A stretch of 42,386 bases of DNA from SVTX01 sp045588675 (GCA_045588675.1 JAZNER010000069.1:1-42386); one strand, 5' to 3'; positions 1-8,755 are shown, counted from the first letter of the stretch. Made by a program: numbers and translations. Notes: generated from the letters alone by a model not told the origin.

Positions 1-1
1 T

Positions 2-817
2 GTCAATGGCATCACTGCCAAAAACTCCGAGGGTGTCAAGGTGCTTGATAACATATCCTTTACCGCCTATTCGGGTGAGATACTGGGAATTGCGGGAATT
101 GCAGGCTCCGGACAGCGTGAGCTTCTTGAGGCTATCGCAGGTCTTTACCATATCGACGAGGGCGGAATCGTGTATCACGATCCCAAAACAGGTATTGAGG
201 AAAATCTCCGTGACAAGACTCCGGTACAGATACGCGACCTTGGCGTACGTCTTTCCTTCGTGCCTGAGGACAGACTTGGAATGGGTCTTGTCGGAAACAT
301 GGACGCGACAGATAATATGATGCTCCGCAGCTATGAAAAATCAAAGGTTTTCCTTGATAGAAAGAACCCAAAAAAGCTTGCGGTAAAAATTATTGACGAG
401 CTTGAGGTCGTAACACCCGGAACAAGCACGCCCGTGCGCCGTTTGTCAGGTGGAAATGTTCAAAAGCTGCTTGTAGGACGCGAGATTGCATCAGCTCCAA
501 AGGTGTTTATGGCGGCTTATCCCGTGCGCGGACTTGATATTAATTCGTCTTACACGATTTATAATCTTTTAACGAAGCAGAAGGAATTGGGAACGGCGGT
601 AATATTTGTCGGTGAGGACCTTGATGTTCTGCTGGAGCTTTGTGACAGAATTCTGGTTATTGCTTCGGGTAAGGTAACAGGAATTGTTGACGCGAGAGAA
701 ACTAACAAGGAAGAGCTTGGTATTCTTATGACAAAGTCAACCTCAATTGAGGAAGACTTGGTGGGGAATACAGAGAATAAAGAAAACACAGAAGGAGGGG
801 CAGATGATGGTGAATAA
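2..817 (+). CDS. ABC transporter ATP-binding protein, C-terminal part (nucleoside/simple sugar importer), 5' truncated by window
   Basis: This is the second nucleotide-binding domain of a double-ATPase importer subunit of the RbsA/MglA/NupA type; the reading frame is open through the window edge, so the N-terminal ATPase domain lies outside. It couples ATP hydrolysis in the cytoplasm to uptake through the two permeases that follow. Visible motifs are a degenerate Walker A (GIAGIAGSGQ), a good signature motif (LSGGNVQK), a Walker B region reading AAYPVRGLD where this family usually has AAQPTRGLD, and a VGEDLD switch region. The degenerate second-domain motifs are normal in this family. Its last 14 bases overlap the start of the first permease, so the genes are probably translationally coupled. 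The family resembles BMP-lipoprotein nucleoside systems (Bacillus YufO); the substrate-binding protein is not in view. The substrate is inferred, not shown. Confidence 0.9.
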   Translation, partial: VNGITAKNSEGVKVLDNISFTAYSGEILGIAGIAGSGQRELLEAIAGLYHIDEGGIVYHDPKTGIEENLRDKTPVQIRDLGVRLSFVPEDRLGMGLVGNMDATDNMMLRSYEKSKVFLDRKNPKKLAVKIIDELEVVTPGTSTPVRRLSGGNVQKLLVGREIASAPKVFMAAYPVRGLDINSSYTIYNLLTKQKELGTAVIFVGEDLDVLLELCDRILVIASGKVTGIVDARETNKEELGILMTKSTSIEEDLVGNTENKENTEGGADDGE

Positions 818-1922
818 TCAAAGAGAAGTGTCTCAGCAGACCGAAAAAGCAAAAAAAGAGCCCCTTTTCCATATAGTAAAACGCCCGACGATACCTATGT
901 GGCAGTCAATTTTAATCAGACTTGGCGCAATTTTTGCAGCTATGCTTTTGTGCGGACTTATTTGCTTCTTTGCTATGGAAATAAATCCGTTCAAATTCTT
1001 TGCCACAATGGTTGACGGAGTTTTCGGGACTGAGAGAAGAATTTGGAAGCTGCTCAAGGACTTGGCGGTGCTTCTTTGCATCTCGCTTGCGGTCACCCCC
1101 GCGTTTAAGATGCGATTTTGGAATATAGGAGCAGAGGGACAGGTGCTTGTAAGCTGTCTGACTGCTACGGCTTGTATGAAGTTTATCGGCGGAGCAGTTC
1201 CCGAGTGGGCGCTTATACTCATAATGGTAGTGCTCTCTATTCTGGCGGGTGCCGTTTGGGGACTTATTCCCGCAATTTTTAAGGCAAAATGGAACACAAA
1301 CGAAACCTTGTTCACACTTATGATGAACTATGTTGCAACCTATCTTGTTTCATACTTCTTAATTAAGTGGACGCCCGACGGCTCAAGCACGATAGGCCGT
1401 CTTGAGCACGGACACCTGCCCGTACTGTTCGGAAATCAGTATTTGTTTGTTATTATAACAGTTGCAATCATAACAGTCGCTATTTTTATTTACCTCAAAT
1501 ACAGCAAGCAGGGATATGAAATAGCGGTTGTCGGCGAGAGCCAAAAGACCGCGTGCTATATCGGAATTAATGTAAAAAAGGTAATTATCCGCACGATGCT
1601 CCTGTCGGGTGCGCTTTGCGGAGTTGCGGGACTTTTGATTGTTGGCGCGCTTGACCATACCGTAACAACCGCCAGCGCAGGCGGACAGGGCTTTACCGCG
1701 ATTATGGTATCCTGGCTTGCAAAGTTCAATCCCTTTACAATGATTTTGACCTCATTTTTGATTATTTTCTTGCAGCAGGGAACTGACAAGATTGCTTCTG
1801 AGTTCAATATAAGCAACGCTTTCCCAAGTATTGTAACAGGAATTATTCTGTTCTTTATTATCGGCTGTGAGTTCTTTATTAATTACAGAATAGTATTTCG
1901 CAACAAGGAGGCAGGGCAATGA
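804..1922 (+). CDS. ABC transporter permease, BMP/nucleoside family (YufP/NupB-like)
   Basis: Integral membrane permease of about 372 residues with a cytoplasmic N-terminal tail and roughly eight to ten hydrophobic segments. It has the BPD_transp_2 family pattern, including the TLMMNYVATYLVSYF and GAGxEGQ-like (NIGAEGQ) signatures of COG4603. The start at 804 (ATG, or the adjacent ATG at 807) is chosen because GGAGGGG lies six bases upstream; a longer frame from 747 would run inside the ATPase gene. It overlaps the ATPase gene and is followed by the second permease through an ATGA overlap. With its partner it should form the transmembrane channel for a nucleoside or related ligand; the exact substrate is not determinable here. 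Confidence 0.9.
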   Translation: MMVNNQREVSQQTEKAKKEPLFHIVKRPTIPMWQSILIRLGAIFAAMLLCGLICFFAMEINPFKFFATMVDGVFGTERRIWKLLKDLAVLLCISLAVTPAFKMRFWNIGAEGQVLVSCLTATACMKFIGGAVPEWALILIMVVLSILAGAVWGLIPAIFKAKWNTNETLFTLMMNYVATYLVSYFLIKWTPDGSSTIGRLEHGHLPVLFGNQYLFVIITVAIITVAIFIYLKYSKQGYEIAVVGESQKTACYIGINVKKVIIRTMLLSGALCGVAGLLIVGALDHTVTTASAGGQGFTAIMVSWLAKFNPFTMILTSFLIIFLQQGTDKIASEFNISNAFPSIVTGIILFFIIGCEFFINYRIVFRNKEAGQ

Positions 1923-2881
1923 TAGTTAACTTTTTACTTAGCGCTATCGCGCTTGGCATGACCTTCCTTTACGGCTCTACCGGCGAAATAATTACAGAAA
2001 AAGCAGGACACTTAAATCTTGGAATACCCGGTATTATGTGTGTAGGCGCGGCAAGCGGCTGCGCGGCTCTTCACTATATGGTGGTAGGCGGAGTGACAAA
2101 CGGATTTGTTCTGGTGCTTGTAGGTATTCTTGCAGGCTTTCTTGGCGGAATGCTTATGGGACTTGTTTATAGCTTCTTAGCAGTTTCACTTCACGCAAAT
2201 CAGAATGTTACAGGTCTTGCGCTCACTACCTTTGGCGTAGGTCTTATGAAATATATTATTTTTGACCTCGTTGACGGCAACAGCGTGCCTTATCTCAAAG
2301 CACTTCCTGCCTTCCGCTTTCCGTTTGCGAATTTCAATAATTCGTTTAAATATTGCGGAGTAATGGTTTTCTTAGCAATAATTATTGCTCTTGCAACCTC
2401 CTTTGTTTTGTTCAAAACAAAGGTCGGACTAAATCTCCGCGCGGTTGGTGAAAATCCCGCAACGGCAGATGCGGCGGGAATTAACGTTACCGCGTATAAA
2501 TATGTTGCTACCTGTGTAGGCAGCGGCATTGCAGGACTTGGCGGACTTTGCTATATTATGGACTATGCGGGCTCAAGAGAGGCGTACCTCAGCATAGAGG
2601 CTCTCGGTTGGCTTGCAATTGCGCTTGTAATTTTTGCGCTTTGGAAGCCCCACATAAGCATTTTCGGCTCAATTATCTTCGGTGCGCTCTTTATCGCGGG
2701 AGCATTTATACCGAGTATGATACCGATTGAGTTCTTGCAGAGAATGGAAACAACTCCTCTGCTTAAAATGCTTCCTTATGTTGTTACAATTGTTGTCCTT
2801 ATTATTTCAAGCATTAAGGAAAAGAAGGAAAATCAGCCGCCTGCTTCGCTCGGCTTGCCTTATTTCAGAGAGGACAGATAA
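1919..2881 (+). CDS. ABC transporter permease, BMP/nucleoside family (YufQ/NupC-like)
   Basis: Second permease of the importer, 320 residues, of the COG1079 type. It begins with a hydrophobic segment and the family's GEIITEKAGHLNLGIPGIM region, and carries the RAVGENPATADAAGINV loop typical of BPD_transp_2 permeases. Its start codon overlaps the stop of the previous permease (ATGA), with a GGAGG site just before it, so it is the third gene of one operon. A strong hairpin follows the stop. Length and order (ATPase, permease, permease) match Bacillus YufOPQ. It acts in the cytoplasmic membrane as half of the translocation pore. Substrate assignment to nucleosides is from family resemblance only. 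Confidence 0.9.
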   Translation: MIVNFLLSAIALGMTFLYGSTGEIITEKAGHLNLGIPGIMCVGAASGCAALHYMVVGGVTNGFVLVLVGILAGFLGGMLMGLVYSFLAVSLHANQNVTGLALTTFGVGLMKYIIFDLVDGNSVPYLKALPAFRFPFANFNNSFKYCGVMVFLAIIIALATSFVLFKTKVGLNLRAVGENPATADAAGINVTAYKYVATCVGSGIAGLGGLCYIMDYAGSREAYLSIEALGWLAIALVIFALWKPHISIFGSIIFGALFIAGAFIPSMIPIEFLQRMETTPLLKMLPYVVTIVVLIISSIKEKKENQPPASLGLPYFREDR

Positions 2882-2884
2882 AAA

Positions 2885-2914
2885 TTTTGGGCACCGCATA
2901 TGCGGTGCCCAAAA
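2885..2914. terminator. Hairpin between convergent genes
   Basis: Ten-base perfect inverted repeat GGGCACCGCA / TGCGGTGCCC, extendable by TTTT/AAAA to 14 pairs. It lies between the end of the importer operon and the end of the oppositely oriented protease gene. It lacks a clean T-run directly after the stem on either strand, so it may be a weak bidirectional terminator or an mRNA 3'-end stabiliser. Confidence 0.6.
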
Positions 2915-2944
2915 AAATGCCAAAAAGCAGTTGATAAAAGCTTT

Positions 2945-4465
2945 TTATTTTACAGTTCCTAAAATGATGTCAGCTTCAAAATACTGTCCGTTGCGATAGT
3001 ACCTTACACGGATAATATCTCCGCCGTTCAATCTTTCGAGCAAGGCTCCGATTTGCAGAGTATCTCTGACGGTCACGCCATTGATTTCGTCAATAATATC
3101 GCCGACCTGTAAATGATTTTTTGCGTCAAGACCGTCTGTCAGACTGCTGACATAAACTCCGTCAGCCTCTGCAAAGAAGGTGGTGTCGGGATTTTCATTG
3201 GCGTAAGCCTCGTCAACATATCGGATACCGTCGTCGGTGTACTCGTAAAAGGTGTCCTTGCTTACCGAAACACAAACAATTCCCATCATAGGTCTGCCCA
3301 CAGTAATTGACGAATTTACATTATCGGCATTTCCGTGCTCAATAATTGCTGCGATTATTTCGAGCGCGCCGTCAATCGGGATAGCAAAGCCCATACCGAC
3401 GCTGTTCGAGAGCCTGAGCGTTGCAATTCCCACAACCTCTCCGCGAGTGTTTATTATCGGCCCGCCAGAGTTGCCGGGGTTCAACGTTGTGTCGGTTTGT
3501 AAAAGGTACATTTTCTTTTCAAGTAAGCCGTCGTCGCCGTAAATTTTAATCTCTCTGTTTGTGTGTGAAATTATTCCCTTTGAAACGCTCCAGCCAAATT
3601 CAATTCCTTTCGGCGTACCGATTGCATATATCGTTTCACCTGTTCTCAAAGCAGAGGATTTACCAAACGATGCGGTCTTTAATTTGTCAGCATCTACCTT
3701 TATTACCGCCAAGTCATCTGCTTCGCTGTATCCAATCACCTCGGCGCCTGAGAATGAATTGTTGTTTTTCAGAAAAACATCTATTTGAGTTGCGCCCTCA
3801 ATTACATGATAGTTTGTCACTATATAACCGTCAGAAGAAAAAACGATTCCTGTGCCCGCGCCTGTTCCCGAATCGGTAACAGTTCCTATGCTGACAACAG
3901 CCTCCATAGCACTGTCAAGCGACTGAGCAGGAACCTCGTCACCCGAAGGAATAGTCGCGCCGTCTGTTGAAACAGGCACATAAATTACCCTTTGTCCGCC
4001 TGCAGGGATAACTCCAAACGAGAGTAAAAAGCAGAATACAACAAGAAAAAGCATTGAAGTGGCAGACAAAATTGCCGAGAGCATCAACGCGCGGCCTCTG
4101 TTTTCGTCGCGAGATTTGCAAAGAAAATAAGCCTCGCGGAGCTTTGATAGCTCGCCGTCAAGGGCATTGGATTGTTCGGCGTCCTCAGAAGCTTGCTCCT
4201 CGTTTTTTCCTTGCCATTCAAAAGAAAACGCCTGTATTTCCTCACCCGAATTTTCGTTCTCGGCTGTTTCCTTGCCACAACCTTCATTCTCAGCTGCATT
4301 CTCTTCTTTGCCGTCAGCAAAATCAGAGCGGTTGTTCTGCTCCTCGCATTGTTCTCCGTTCTGCTTCTCGCGTTGTTCTTCGCTTATCTCCTTCCAATCC
4401 TGACTGTTGTCATTGCGGTCGTAATTGTCGCGATTTGGATTTATTTCATTCTGATTTTCTTGCAT
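2945..4465 (-). CDS. Membrane-anchored HtrA/DegP-like serine protease with PDZ domain
   Basis: S1C trypsin-like protease of about 506 residues. It has a long, very acidic, Gln/Glu-rich cytoplasmic N-terminus (about residues 1-125), one transmembrane segment (about 128-155), the protease domain outside the membrane, and a C-terminal PDZ domain (about 420-500). The catalytic triad is visible: His in TNYHVIEG (near 220), Asp in DDLAVIK (near 250) and Ser in NPGNSGGP (near 331). HtrA enzymes degrade or refold damaged envelope proteins. The start at 4465 is chosen because AGAGG lies eight bases upstream; a GTG at 4474 would overlap that site. It lies downstream of a response regulator but a hairpin separates them, so joint regulation is possible but not shown. 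Confidence 0.92.
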   Translation of the reverse strand: MQENQNEINPNRDNYDRNDNSQDWKEISEEQREKQNGEQCEEQNNRSDFADGKEENAAENEGCGKETAENENSGEEIQAFSFEWQGKNEEQASEDAEQSNALDGELSKLREAYFLCKSRDENRGRALMLSAILSATSMLFLVVFCFLLSFGVIPAGGQRVIYVPVSTDGATIPSGDEVPAQSLDSAMEAVVSIGTVTDSGTGAGTGIVFSSDGYIVTNYHVIEGATQIDVFLKNNNSFSGAEVIGYSEADDLAVIKVDADKLKTASFGKSSALRTGETIYAIGTPKGIEFGWSVSKGIISHTNREIKIYGDDGLLEKKMYLLQTDTTLNPGNSGGPIINTRGEVVGIATLRLSNSVGMGFAIPIDGALEIIAAIIEHGNADNVNSSITVGRPMMGIVCVSVSKDTFYEYTDDGIRYVDEAYANENPDTTFFAEADGVYVSSLTDGLDAKNHLQVGDIIDEINGVTVRDTLQIGALLERLNGGDIIRVRYYRNGQYFEADIILGTVK

Positions 4466-4492
4466 AAAAAACACCTCTGTAAAGTAATAAAA

Positions 4493-4518
4493 TACGCCAA
4501 CCTTTTCGAGTTGGCGTA
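4493..4518 (-). terminator. Hairpin between response regulator and HtrA gene
   Basis: Inverted repeat ACGCCAAC / GTTGGCGT with an eight-base loop, followed on the minus strand by ATTTTATTA. It sits downstream of the response regulator stop and upstream of the protease start, so it probably reduces read-through between them. The T-run is imperfect. Confidence 0.55.
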
Positions 4519-4564
4519 ATTTTATTGATTTAAAGTTATAAGCTTGCCAATTCTGAAAAATTGA

Positions 4565-5257
4565 TTAATTAAGCAGTTCAAACTTGTAGCCAACGCCCCA
4601 AACGGTTTTAATGACCCATTTGTCGGATGAGCCATCAAGCTTTTCGCGCAAACGCTTTACGTGAACGTCAACTGTACGGGAGTCGCCAAGATAATCAAAG
4701 CCCCAAACCTTGTCAAGAAGCTGGTCACGGGTAAACACGCGATTATAGTTTGACGCGAGGAAGTAGAGAAGCTCAAGCTCCTTCGGGGGAATGTCAATTG
4801 AACGGCCCTTGATTTTAAGCTCATATTTTTGAAGGCTGATTTCAATATTTTCAAATCTTATCACCTCGTCATCTGCCTGAGGAACAGCGGATTGGCAACG
4901 GCGGAGAACCGCTTTGATTCTTGCAGAAAGCTCCTTGTTGTCAATGGGCTTGACCATATAGTCGTCAGCGCCGAGCTCAAGGCCCAATACCTTGTCAAAA
5001 ACATCTCCCTTGATGCTTGTCATAATGATGGGCTTTGTTGAGGTTTCGCGAATCTCACGGCAAACCTGCCAGCCGTCCTTCTTCGGAAGGGTAATGTCGA
5101 GAACTATGATGTCAGGGTCGTACATCTTAAAGAAGCTGATGCCCTCAGAGCCGTCTGAAGCAACCTTAACGTCATAGCCTTCATTTTCAAAGTAAGTTTT
5201 TATAGAATCACTGAGAAGAGCATCATCTTCAATAACAAGAATTTTAGTATCCATCAT
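4565..5257 (-). CDS. OmpR/PhoB-family response regulator (orphan)
   Basis: Two-domain DNA-binding response regulator of 230 residues, normal for the family. The receiver domain (1-118) has the acidic pocket Asp11/Asp12, phospho-acceptor Asp54 in VLDITLP, the MTS switch and the conserved Lys in MVKPID. The C-terminal winged-helix domain (about 135-228) has the LLYFLASN, FTRDQLLDKVWG and RTVDVHVKRLREKL motifs. Phosphorylation by a sensor kinase would activate DNA binding at target promoters. No histidine kinase gene is adjacent on either side, which is unusual because the pair is normally co-transcribed. AGGAGGA lies seven bases before the ATG at 5257; a second ATG follows immediately. Targets are unknown; the downstream HtrA protease is a plausible envelope-stress target but this is inference. 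Confidence 0.95.
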   Translation of the reverse strand: MMDTKILVIEDDALLSDSIKTYFENEGYDVKVASDGSEGISFFKMYDPDIIVLDITLPKKDGWQVCREIRETSTKPIIMTSIKGDVFDKVLGLELGADDYMVKPIDNKELSARIKAVLRRCQSAVPQADDEVIRFENIEISLQKYELKIKGRSIDIPPKELELLYFLASNYNRVFTRDQLLDKVWGFDYLGDSRTVDVHVKRLREKLDGSSDKWVIKTVWGVGYKFELLN

Positions 5258-5271
5258 TTTTGGGTCCTCCT

Positions 5272-5581
5272 ATAAATTGTATGTCAATAATTTCAAATTT
5301 AAGCAGATAAATACAATTTAAAAATAAAAACTGCACTGCATTTTACCATTAAATTATAAAAGAGAAGTGCGGCGGTTATGTGAAAAGTGTCTGAATTTTT
5401 AACGAAATTTGCACAAAACGTCCAATTAGTTTATTTTGTGTACACAAGAAAACCGATTAATATTTATCCTTCGTTAATAATTATATCACAAAAAAGTCGA
5501 TTTGTACAGTATTTTTTAAAAATTTTCGATTAAATTTTTAATTTTTTTAGATTATTTTTAAATTTCGTTTAGGAATAAGTC
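5272..5581. other. AT-rich intergenic region upstream of the response regulator
   Basis: About 310 bases with no credible gene. It is very AT-rich and holds the minus-strand promoter and leader of the response regulator. A TATAAT on the minus strand near 5350 could be its -10 box but I see no convincing -35 partner. I see no repeat or RNA gene here. Confidence 0.5.
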
Positions 5582-5610
5582 TTGAATTTGTCACAAAAAT
5601 GTAATATAAT
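5582..5610 (+). promoter_or_regulatory. Sigma-A promoter, probably the original ychF promoter
   Basis: TTGAAT at 5582-5587, 17-base spacer, TATAAT at 5605-5610. It is followed by GGAAAGG (5633-5639) and an ATG at 5653 whose first 16 bases equal the start of ychF 4.6 kb downstream. This suggests it drove ychF before the island inserted; it may now drive the island. Confidence 0.7.
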
Positions 5611-5651
5611 AAATATATATGTTTATTTTACCGGAAAGGCTTGGTATTTTT

Positions 5652-5668
5652 AATGAAACTTGGTATCG
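5652..5668 (+). repeat. 17-bp direct repeat, left copy (ychF 5' end remnant; possible attachment site)
   Basis: The 17 bases AATGAAACTTGGTATCG are identical to 10224-10240, the start of ychF. From the ATG at 5653 the frame encodes MKLGI like YchF and then diverges, stopping at 5719 after 22 codons. The remnant is preceded by a promoter and a GGAAAGG site. The right side also forms an imperfect inverted repeat (ATGAAAC ... GTTTCAT, 5653-5691). This is what insertion into the 5' end of ychF with duplication of the target would leave. Confidence 0.7.
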
Positions 5669-5808
5669 AGGGCAAACCTCCCTGTTTCATAACTCCTTAT
5701 TTCTCCACAAAATGCCGATAAAGCTTGATACTGCGTGTTTTTTCGCACAACCAACCAAATTATAAGTCAAAGTATCTCTATGCAAATCCATACGAAAATG
5801 GAGTAAAA

Positions 5809-6134
5809 ATGGCGTAGAAAAATAATCGGATTGCCGCGATTGCGTTGCTGCTAGTATTGCAACTCCGCTTACAGTAAATATAATCCAAAGCCGATCATAT
5901 TATGGTGAATATTATGTATCCGAAAGCGGCACCAAATATCATGAAAAAGATTGCATGACGATTAAGGACAGGTCAAATGTGAGACGGCTGGCGGAAAAAG
6001 ATTATTATTTCGGAGCTTATGAGCCTTGTCACGCTGTCTACTTGATTAATACTGATGTTTTAACAGTACTTTACAAAGTTGCTTCAAAAATGGTAGAGAT
6101 AACATATTATCTGGAAAGAAGGAAAAATATATGA
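5809..6134 (+). pseudogene. Broken small secreted/anchored protein with Cys motif, first gene of zinc-ribbon island
   Basis: A ribosome binding site (GGAG, 5800-5803) and ATG at 5809 start a frame reading MA-stop-KNNRIAAIALLLVLQL. This looks like a signal peptide interrupted by a TAG at 5815 (one change from AAG). After about 5863 the conserved coding continues in another frame, open from 5826 to 6134. That frame reads YYVSESGTKYHEKDCMTI and then GAYEPCHAVYL, a pattern resembling small extracytoplasmic Cys/His domains. One nonsense change plus one frameshift would explain it. Its last codons overlap the next gene (ATGA at 6131-6134), so it was once translationally coupled to it. A 59-residue piece from ATG 5955 could still be made. 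A sequencing error could explain the frameshift but is less likely to explain both lesions. Confidence 0.55.
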
Positions 6135-6736
6135 CATATTTTGAATTACTACAAGAAAGCCCCGGATTGTTTATTCTTACGATAATTATCTCGTTAATAG
6201 TTACATTAATTGCCTATGGCTCGTTTCCGTTGATTTTTTCAAGAATACAAAAATCCAATATAACCAAGAAAAAGTATTACATGCTCTGCTATTGCATAAA
6301 TTTTGCGGTTATGGTCTTATTTATTGCAATTAACGGCGAACCGTCATCGGGCGGCCCGTACCTTCTTTGGACTTGGGTCTTCTCATCATTGGGCTTAAAA
6401 ACCTTAAAAAGTCGAGGGATACTTGGCGAAGGTCAAATCGCATCTCATTCGCGCCCCTCATCAATTGAAGAAACGATTATTACAGAAACACCTATTGTAG
6501 GGGATTATCAAAAATGCAATACATGTCAAAATTGCGGTTATGAGTTGATTGATGGAGCGGCGTTTTGTAATATGTGCGGAACAAAAGTCTTTTCTGTCGA
6601 TCTTTTGAATAATACCGAGCCTAATAACAATGCGGTCAATGATAAAATATGTTTTTGCAGAAAATGCGGGAACAAACTCCATGAAGATGCTAAATTTTGC
6701 AACAAATGTGGAACACAGATTATTCCGGAGGAATAA
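6131..6736 (+). CDS. Membrane protein with two C-terminal zinc ribbons
   Basis: Uncharacterised 201-residue protein. The N-terminal half has about three hydrophobic segments (roughly residues 12-35, 48-66 and 75-92). The C-terminal half has two zinc ribbons, each with two CxxC pairs: CQNCGYELIDGAAFCNMCG (about 135-153) and CRKCGNKLHEDAKFCNKCG (about 177-195). Such ribbons are usually cytoplasmic and used for protein contact or metal-dependent folding. The start codon overlaps the stop of the broken gene before it, and the next gene begins three bases after its stop, so this is an operon. Base composition is more AT-rich than the flanking core genes, consistent with transfer. No specific function is recognisable. 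Confidence 0.8.
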   Translation: MTYFELLQESPGLFILTIIISLIVTLIAYGSFPLIFSRIQKSNITKKKYYMLCYCINFAVMVLFIAINGEPSSGGPYLLWTWVFSSLGLKTLKSRGILGEGQIASHSRPSSIEETIITETPIVGDYQKCNTCQNCGYELIDGAAFCNMCGTKVFSVDLLNNTEPNNNAVNDKICFCRKCGNKLHEDAKFCNKCGTQIIPEE

Positions 6737-6739
6737 CGA

Positions 6740-8755
6740 ATGAAGTGTAGTCATTGTAATCAAATCATTCCTGACGAAAGCGTATTTTGTCCAAGATGCG
6801 GAAACAAAGTAGAAGCACCTGTGACTGAAAACAAGGTATCTGATGCGACGCCCAATGAAGTTTCTAAAGCACCAAAAAAGAAGAATGGAAAACTTATTGC
6901 AACTGTCGTATCGATTTCTTTAACATTGGTTGTTGCGCTTGGAGTCCTTATTTTTGGATTGTTTATTCCAAATAACAAATATGATTTGGGCGTTGATTTG
7001 TTGGAAGCCGGTGAATATGACCAAGCCATTCAAGTGTTTGTAGAATTGGGTGAATTTCGCGATTCAAAAGACAAGATAAGCGAGGCAAGATATTTTATCG
7101 CTGTCAAACACATGCAAAATGGTGAATATGACCAAGCTATCCAAGTGTTTGTAGAATTGGGTGAATTTCACGATTCAAAAGACAAGATAAGCGAGGCAAG
7201 ATATTTTATCGCTGTCAAACACATGCAAATTGGTGAATATGACCAAGCTATCCAAGTGTTTGTAGAATTGGGCGAATTTCACGATTCAAAAGATAAGTTA
7301 AGCGAGGCAAGATATTTTAGAGCGGTTGAACACATGAAAAATGGTGATTATTTGGCTGCACGAGATATTTTTGCAAAACTTGGAAGTTATAAAGATAGTG
7401 CTGATCTGCTTTATGCTTGTGAATATCCTATAGTATGTCGTTGGTATGATGCAGACGGAACGCTTCTTCTAGAAAATAGGATCAAAGACGGACAAAAGCC
7501 AATCGATAATCCATTGCCGGAAGATAGCGACAAGTGGGACTATATCAAATGGAATATAAGTGAAGACTCTCCTGATAATATAAGCTTTACCGCGCAACGG
7601 GAACCTAAAAATTCGTATTTTGTGGGTAATGTTTTTCAAATTATCGTTGAAGATTTGGGGCAAACTCCGGTGGCTACCGGAAGTGCATTTGTCTTCAATA
7701 AAGACGGTTGGTTTATTACAAATGCCCATGTTGTAGAAGATGCATATTACTTAAAAGGAATTTTTAATATCCCGAACAATGTTACAAAGGAATCCTTTAC
7801 ATATTTAGAGATAGAGAGTGGCTCTTATTACCACTTGGAAAAAGATATTTACATAGGCAAACTAAAAAACTATCAATCAATTTCCAAATACTACAAAGAT
7901 TTTTCATTTACACAATCGTATGATATTGGACAGAAAACATATTCTGTTGGTTATCCAAATTCGTCCGCGGATTTAATAATCAGCAAAGGAGAGGTTACCG
8001 ACACTTGGAGTGATTTATATGAGAAACTTTACAGTGGTCACTCATATATATGTTCTTCAAGTGCTATCGCTCCCGGCAGTAGTGGAGGGATCCTTGTTAA
8101 TGAGAATCTTGAAATACTGGGAATGACTACTCTTGGGTGGTTTGACAATAATGATAAGTTTATATCAGGAGCAGCAATCAGTGCATATAATTATGAAAAT
8201 CTGATGGGGAAAAATGCTACAGAATCATCATTAATACCTCATATAGAAAGATTCCATAGCGATGAAAAGGTTTACATCGGATATTATAACGAGGCTCGAG
8301 ATGATGAAAAAGCTGGCGAGACCAAGCGTGTGAATATGGACGACGGTAGTGTTATTTATATTTACGAATGGACTGATGAAGGAACGAACATTGATGGAGT
8401 TGCATTCACCTGTGAAGAATTTTTTGCTATTTCTTCTGATGGATTTATGTCATATAACGAAATGATATATTGGGATCATGGTGATAGACGAGAAACATCG
8501 TTCTATGGCTATTACTCAAACACAAGAGGACTTGATGACTTTGTCTTTGAATATAAGTATACATTTTCAGATGGTGAAGGTATAGAAATTCGTTGCGATA
8601 ATATCAATTATTCCCCCAACCTTTCACTAACCCTTAACAAAGCCTACGTTGTAGATGCTCCATATTCTTATAAGATATCAGAAGACGAGTATATGAAGAA
8701 GCAATTCAATATCATTTACGAATGGTTGCGCGATGATATGGCGCGATTCGAATAA
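6740..8755 (+). CDS. Zinc-ribbon, TPR-like repeat, trypsin-like protease membrane protein
   Basis: Multi-domain protein of 671 residues. An N-terminal zinc ribbon (CSHCNQIIPDESVFCPRCG, residues 3-21) is followed by one transmembrane helix (about 50-75). Then come three near-identical 37-residue TPR-like repeats of the LGEFxDSKDK type (about 91-201) and a diverged fourth copy. A trypsin-like domain follows, with His in ITNAHVVED (near 329) and Ser in APGSSGG (near 446); the third triad residue is not certain. The last about 160 residues are unassigned. The topology suggests a cytoplasmic ribbon and an external protease. GGAGGA lies just before the ATG. It resembles an HtrA-like protease without PDZ. 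The substrate is unknown; the repeats may bind a partner. The repeats are nearly identical at DNA level, so copy number may vary between strains. Confidence 0.85.
   Translation: MKCSHCNQIIPDESVFCPRCGNKVEAPVTENKVSDATPNEVSKAPKKKNGKLIATVVSISLTLVVALGVLIFGLFIPNNKYDLGVDLLEAGEYDQAIQVFVELGEFRDSKDKISEARYFIAVKHMQNGEYDQAIQVFVELGEFHDSKDKISEARYFIAVKHMQIGEYDQAIQVFVELGEFHDSKDKLSEARYFRAVEHMKNGDYLAARDIFAKLGSYKDSADLLYACEYPIVCRWYDADGTLLLENRIKDGQKPIDNPLPEDSDKWDYIKWNISEDSPDNISFTAQREPKNSYFVGNVFQIIVEDLGQTPVATGSAFVFNKDGWFITNAHVVEDAYYLKGIFNIPNNVTKESFTYLEIESGSYYHLEKDIYIGKLKNYQSISKYYKDFSFTQSYDIGQKTYSVGYPNSSADLIISKGEVTDTWSDLYEKLYSGHSYICSSSAIAPGSSGGILVNENLEILGMTTLGWFDNNDKFISGAAISAYNYENLMGKNATESSLIPHIERFHSDEKVYIGYYNEARDDEKAGETKRVNMDDGSVIYIYEWTDEGTNIDGVAFTCEEFFAISSDGFMSYNEMIYWDHGDRRETSFYGYYSNTRGLDDFVFEYKYTFSDGEGIEIRCDNINYSPNLSLTLNKAYVVDAPYSYKISEDEYMKKQFNIIYEWLRDDMARFE
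7010..7342 (+). repeat. Three tandem 111-bp coding repeats
   Basis: Units begin at 7010, 7121 and 7232, each 111 bases (37 codons), differing at only a few positions; a diverged fourth unit starts at 7343. The near identity, including synonymous sites, points to recent duplication by slippage or unequal recombination inside the protease gene. Confidence 0.95.

Noticed and set aside
5283..5290. TTGACA on the minus strand before the response regulator
   Set aside because: No -10 box fits between it and the ribosome binding site, so it is unlikely to be a used -35 element.
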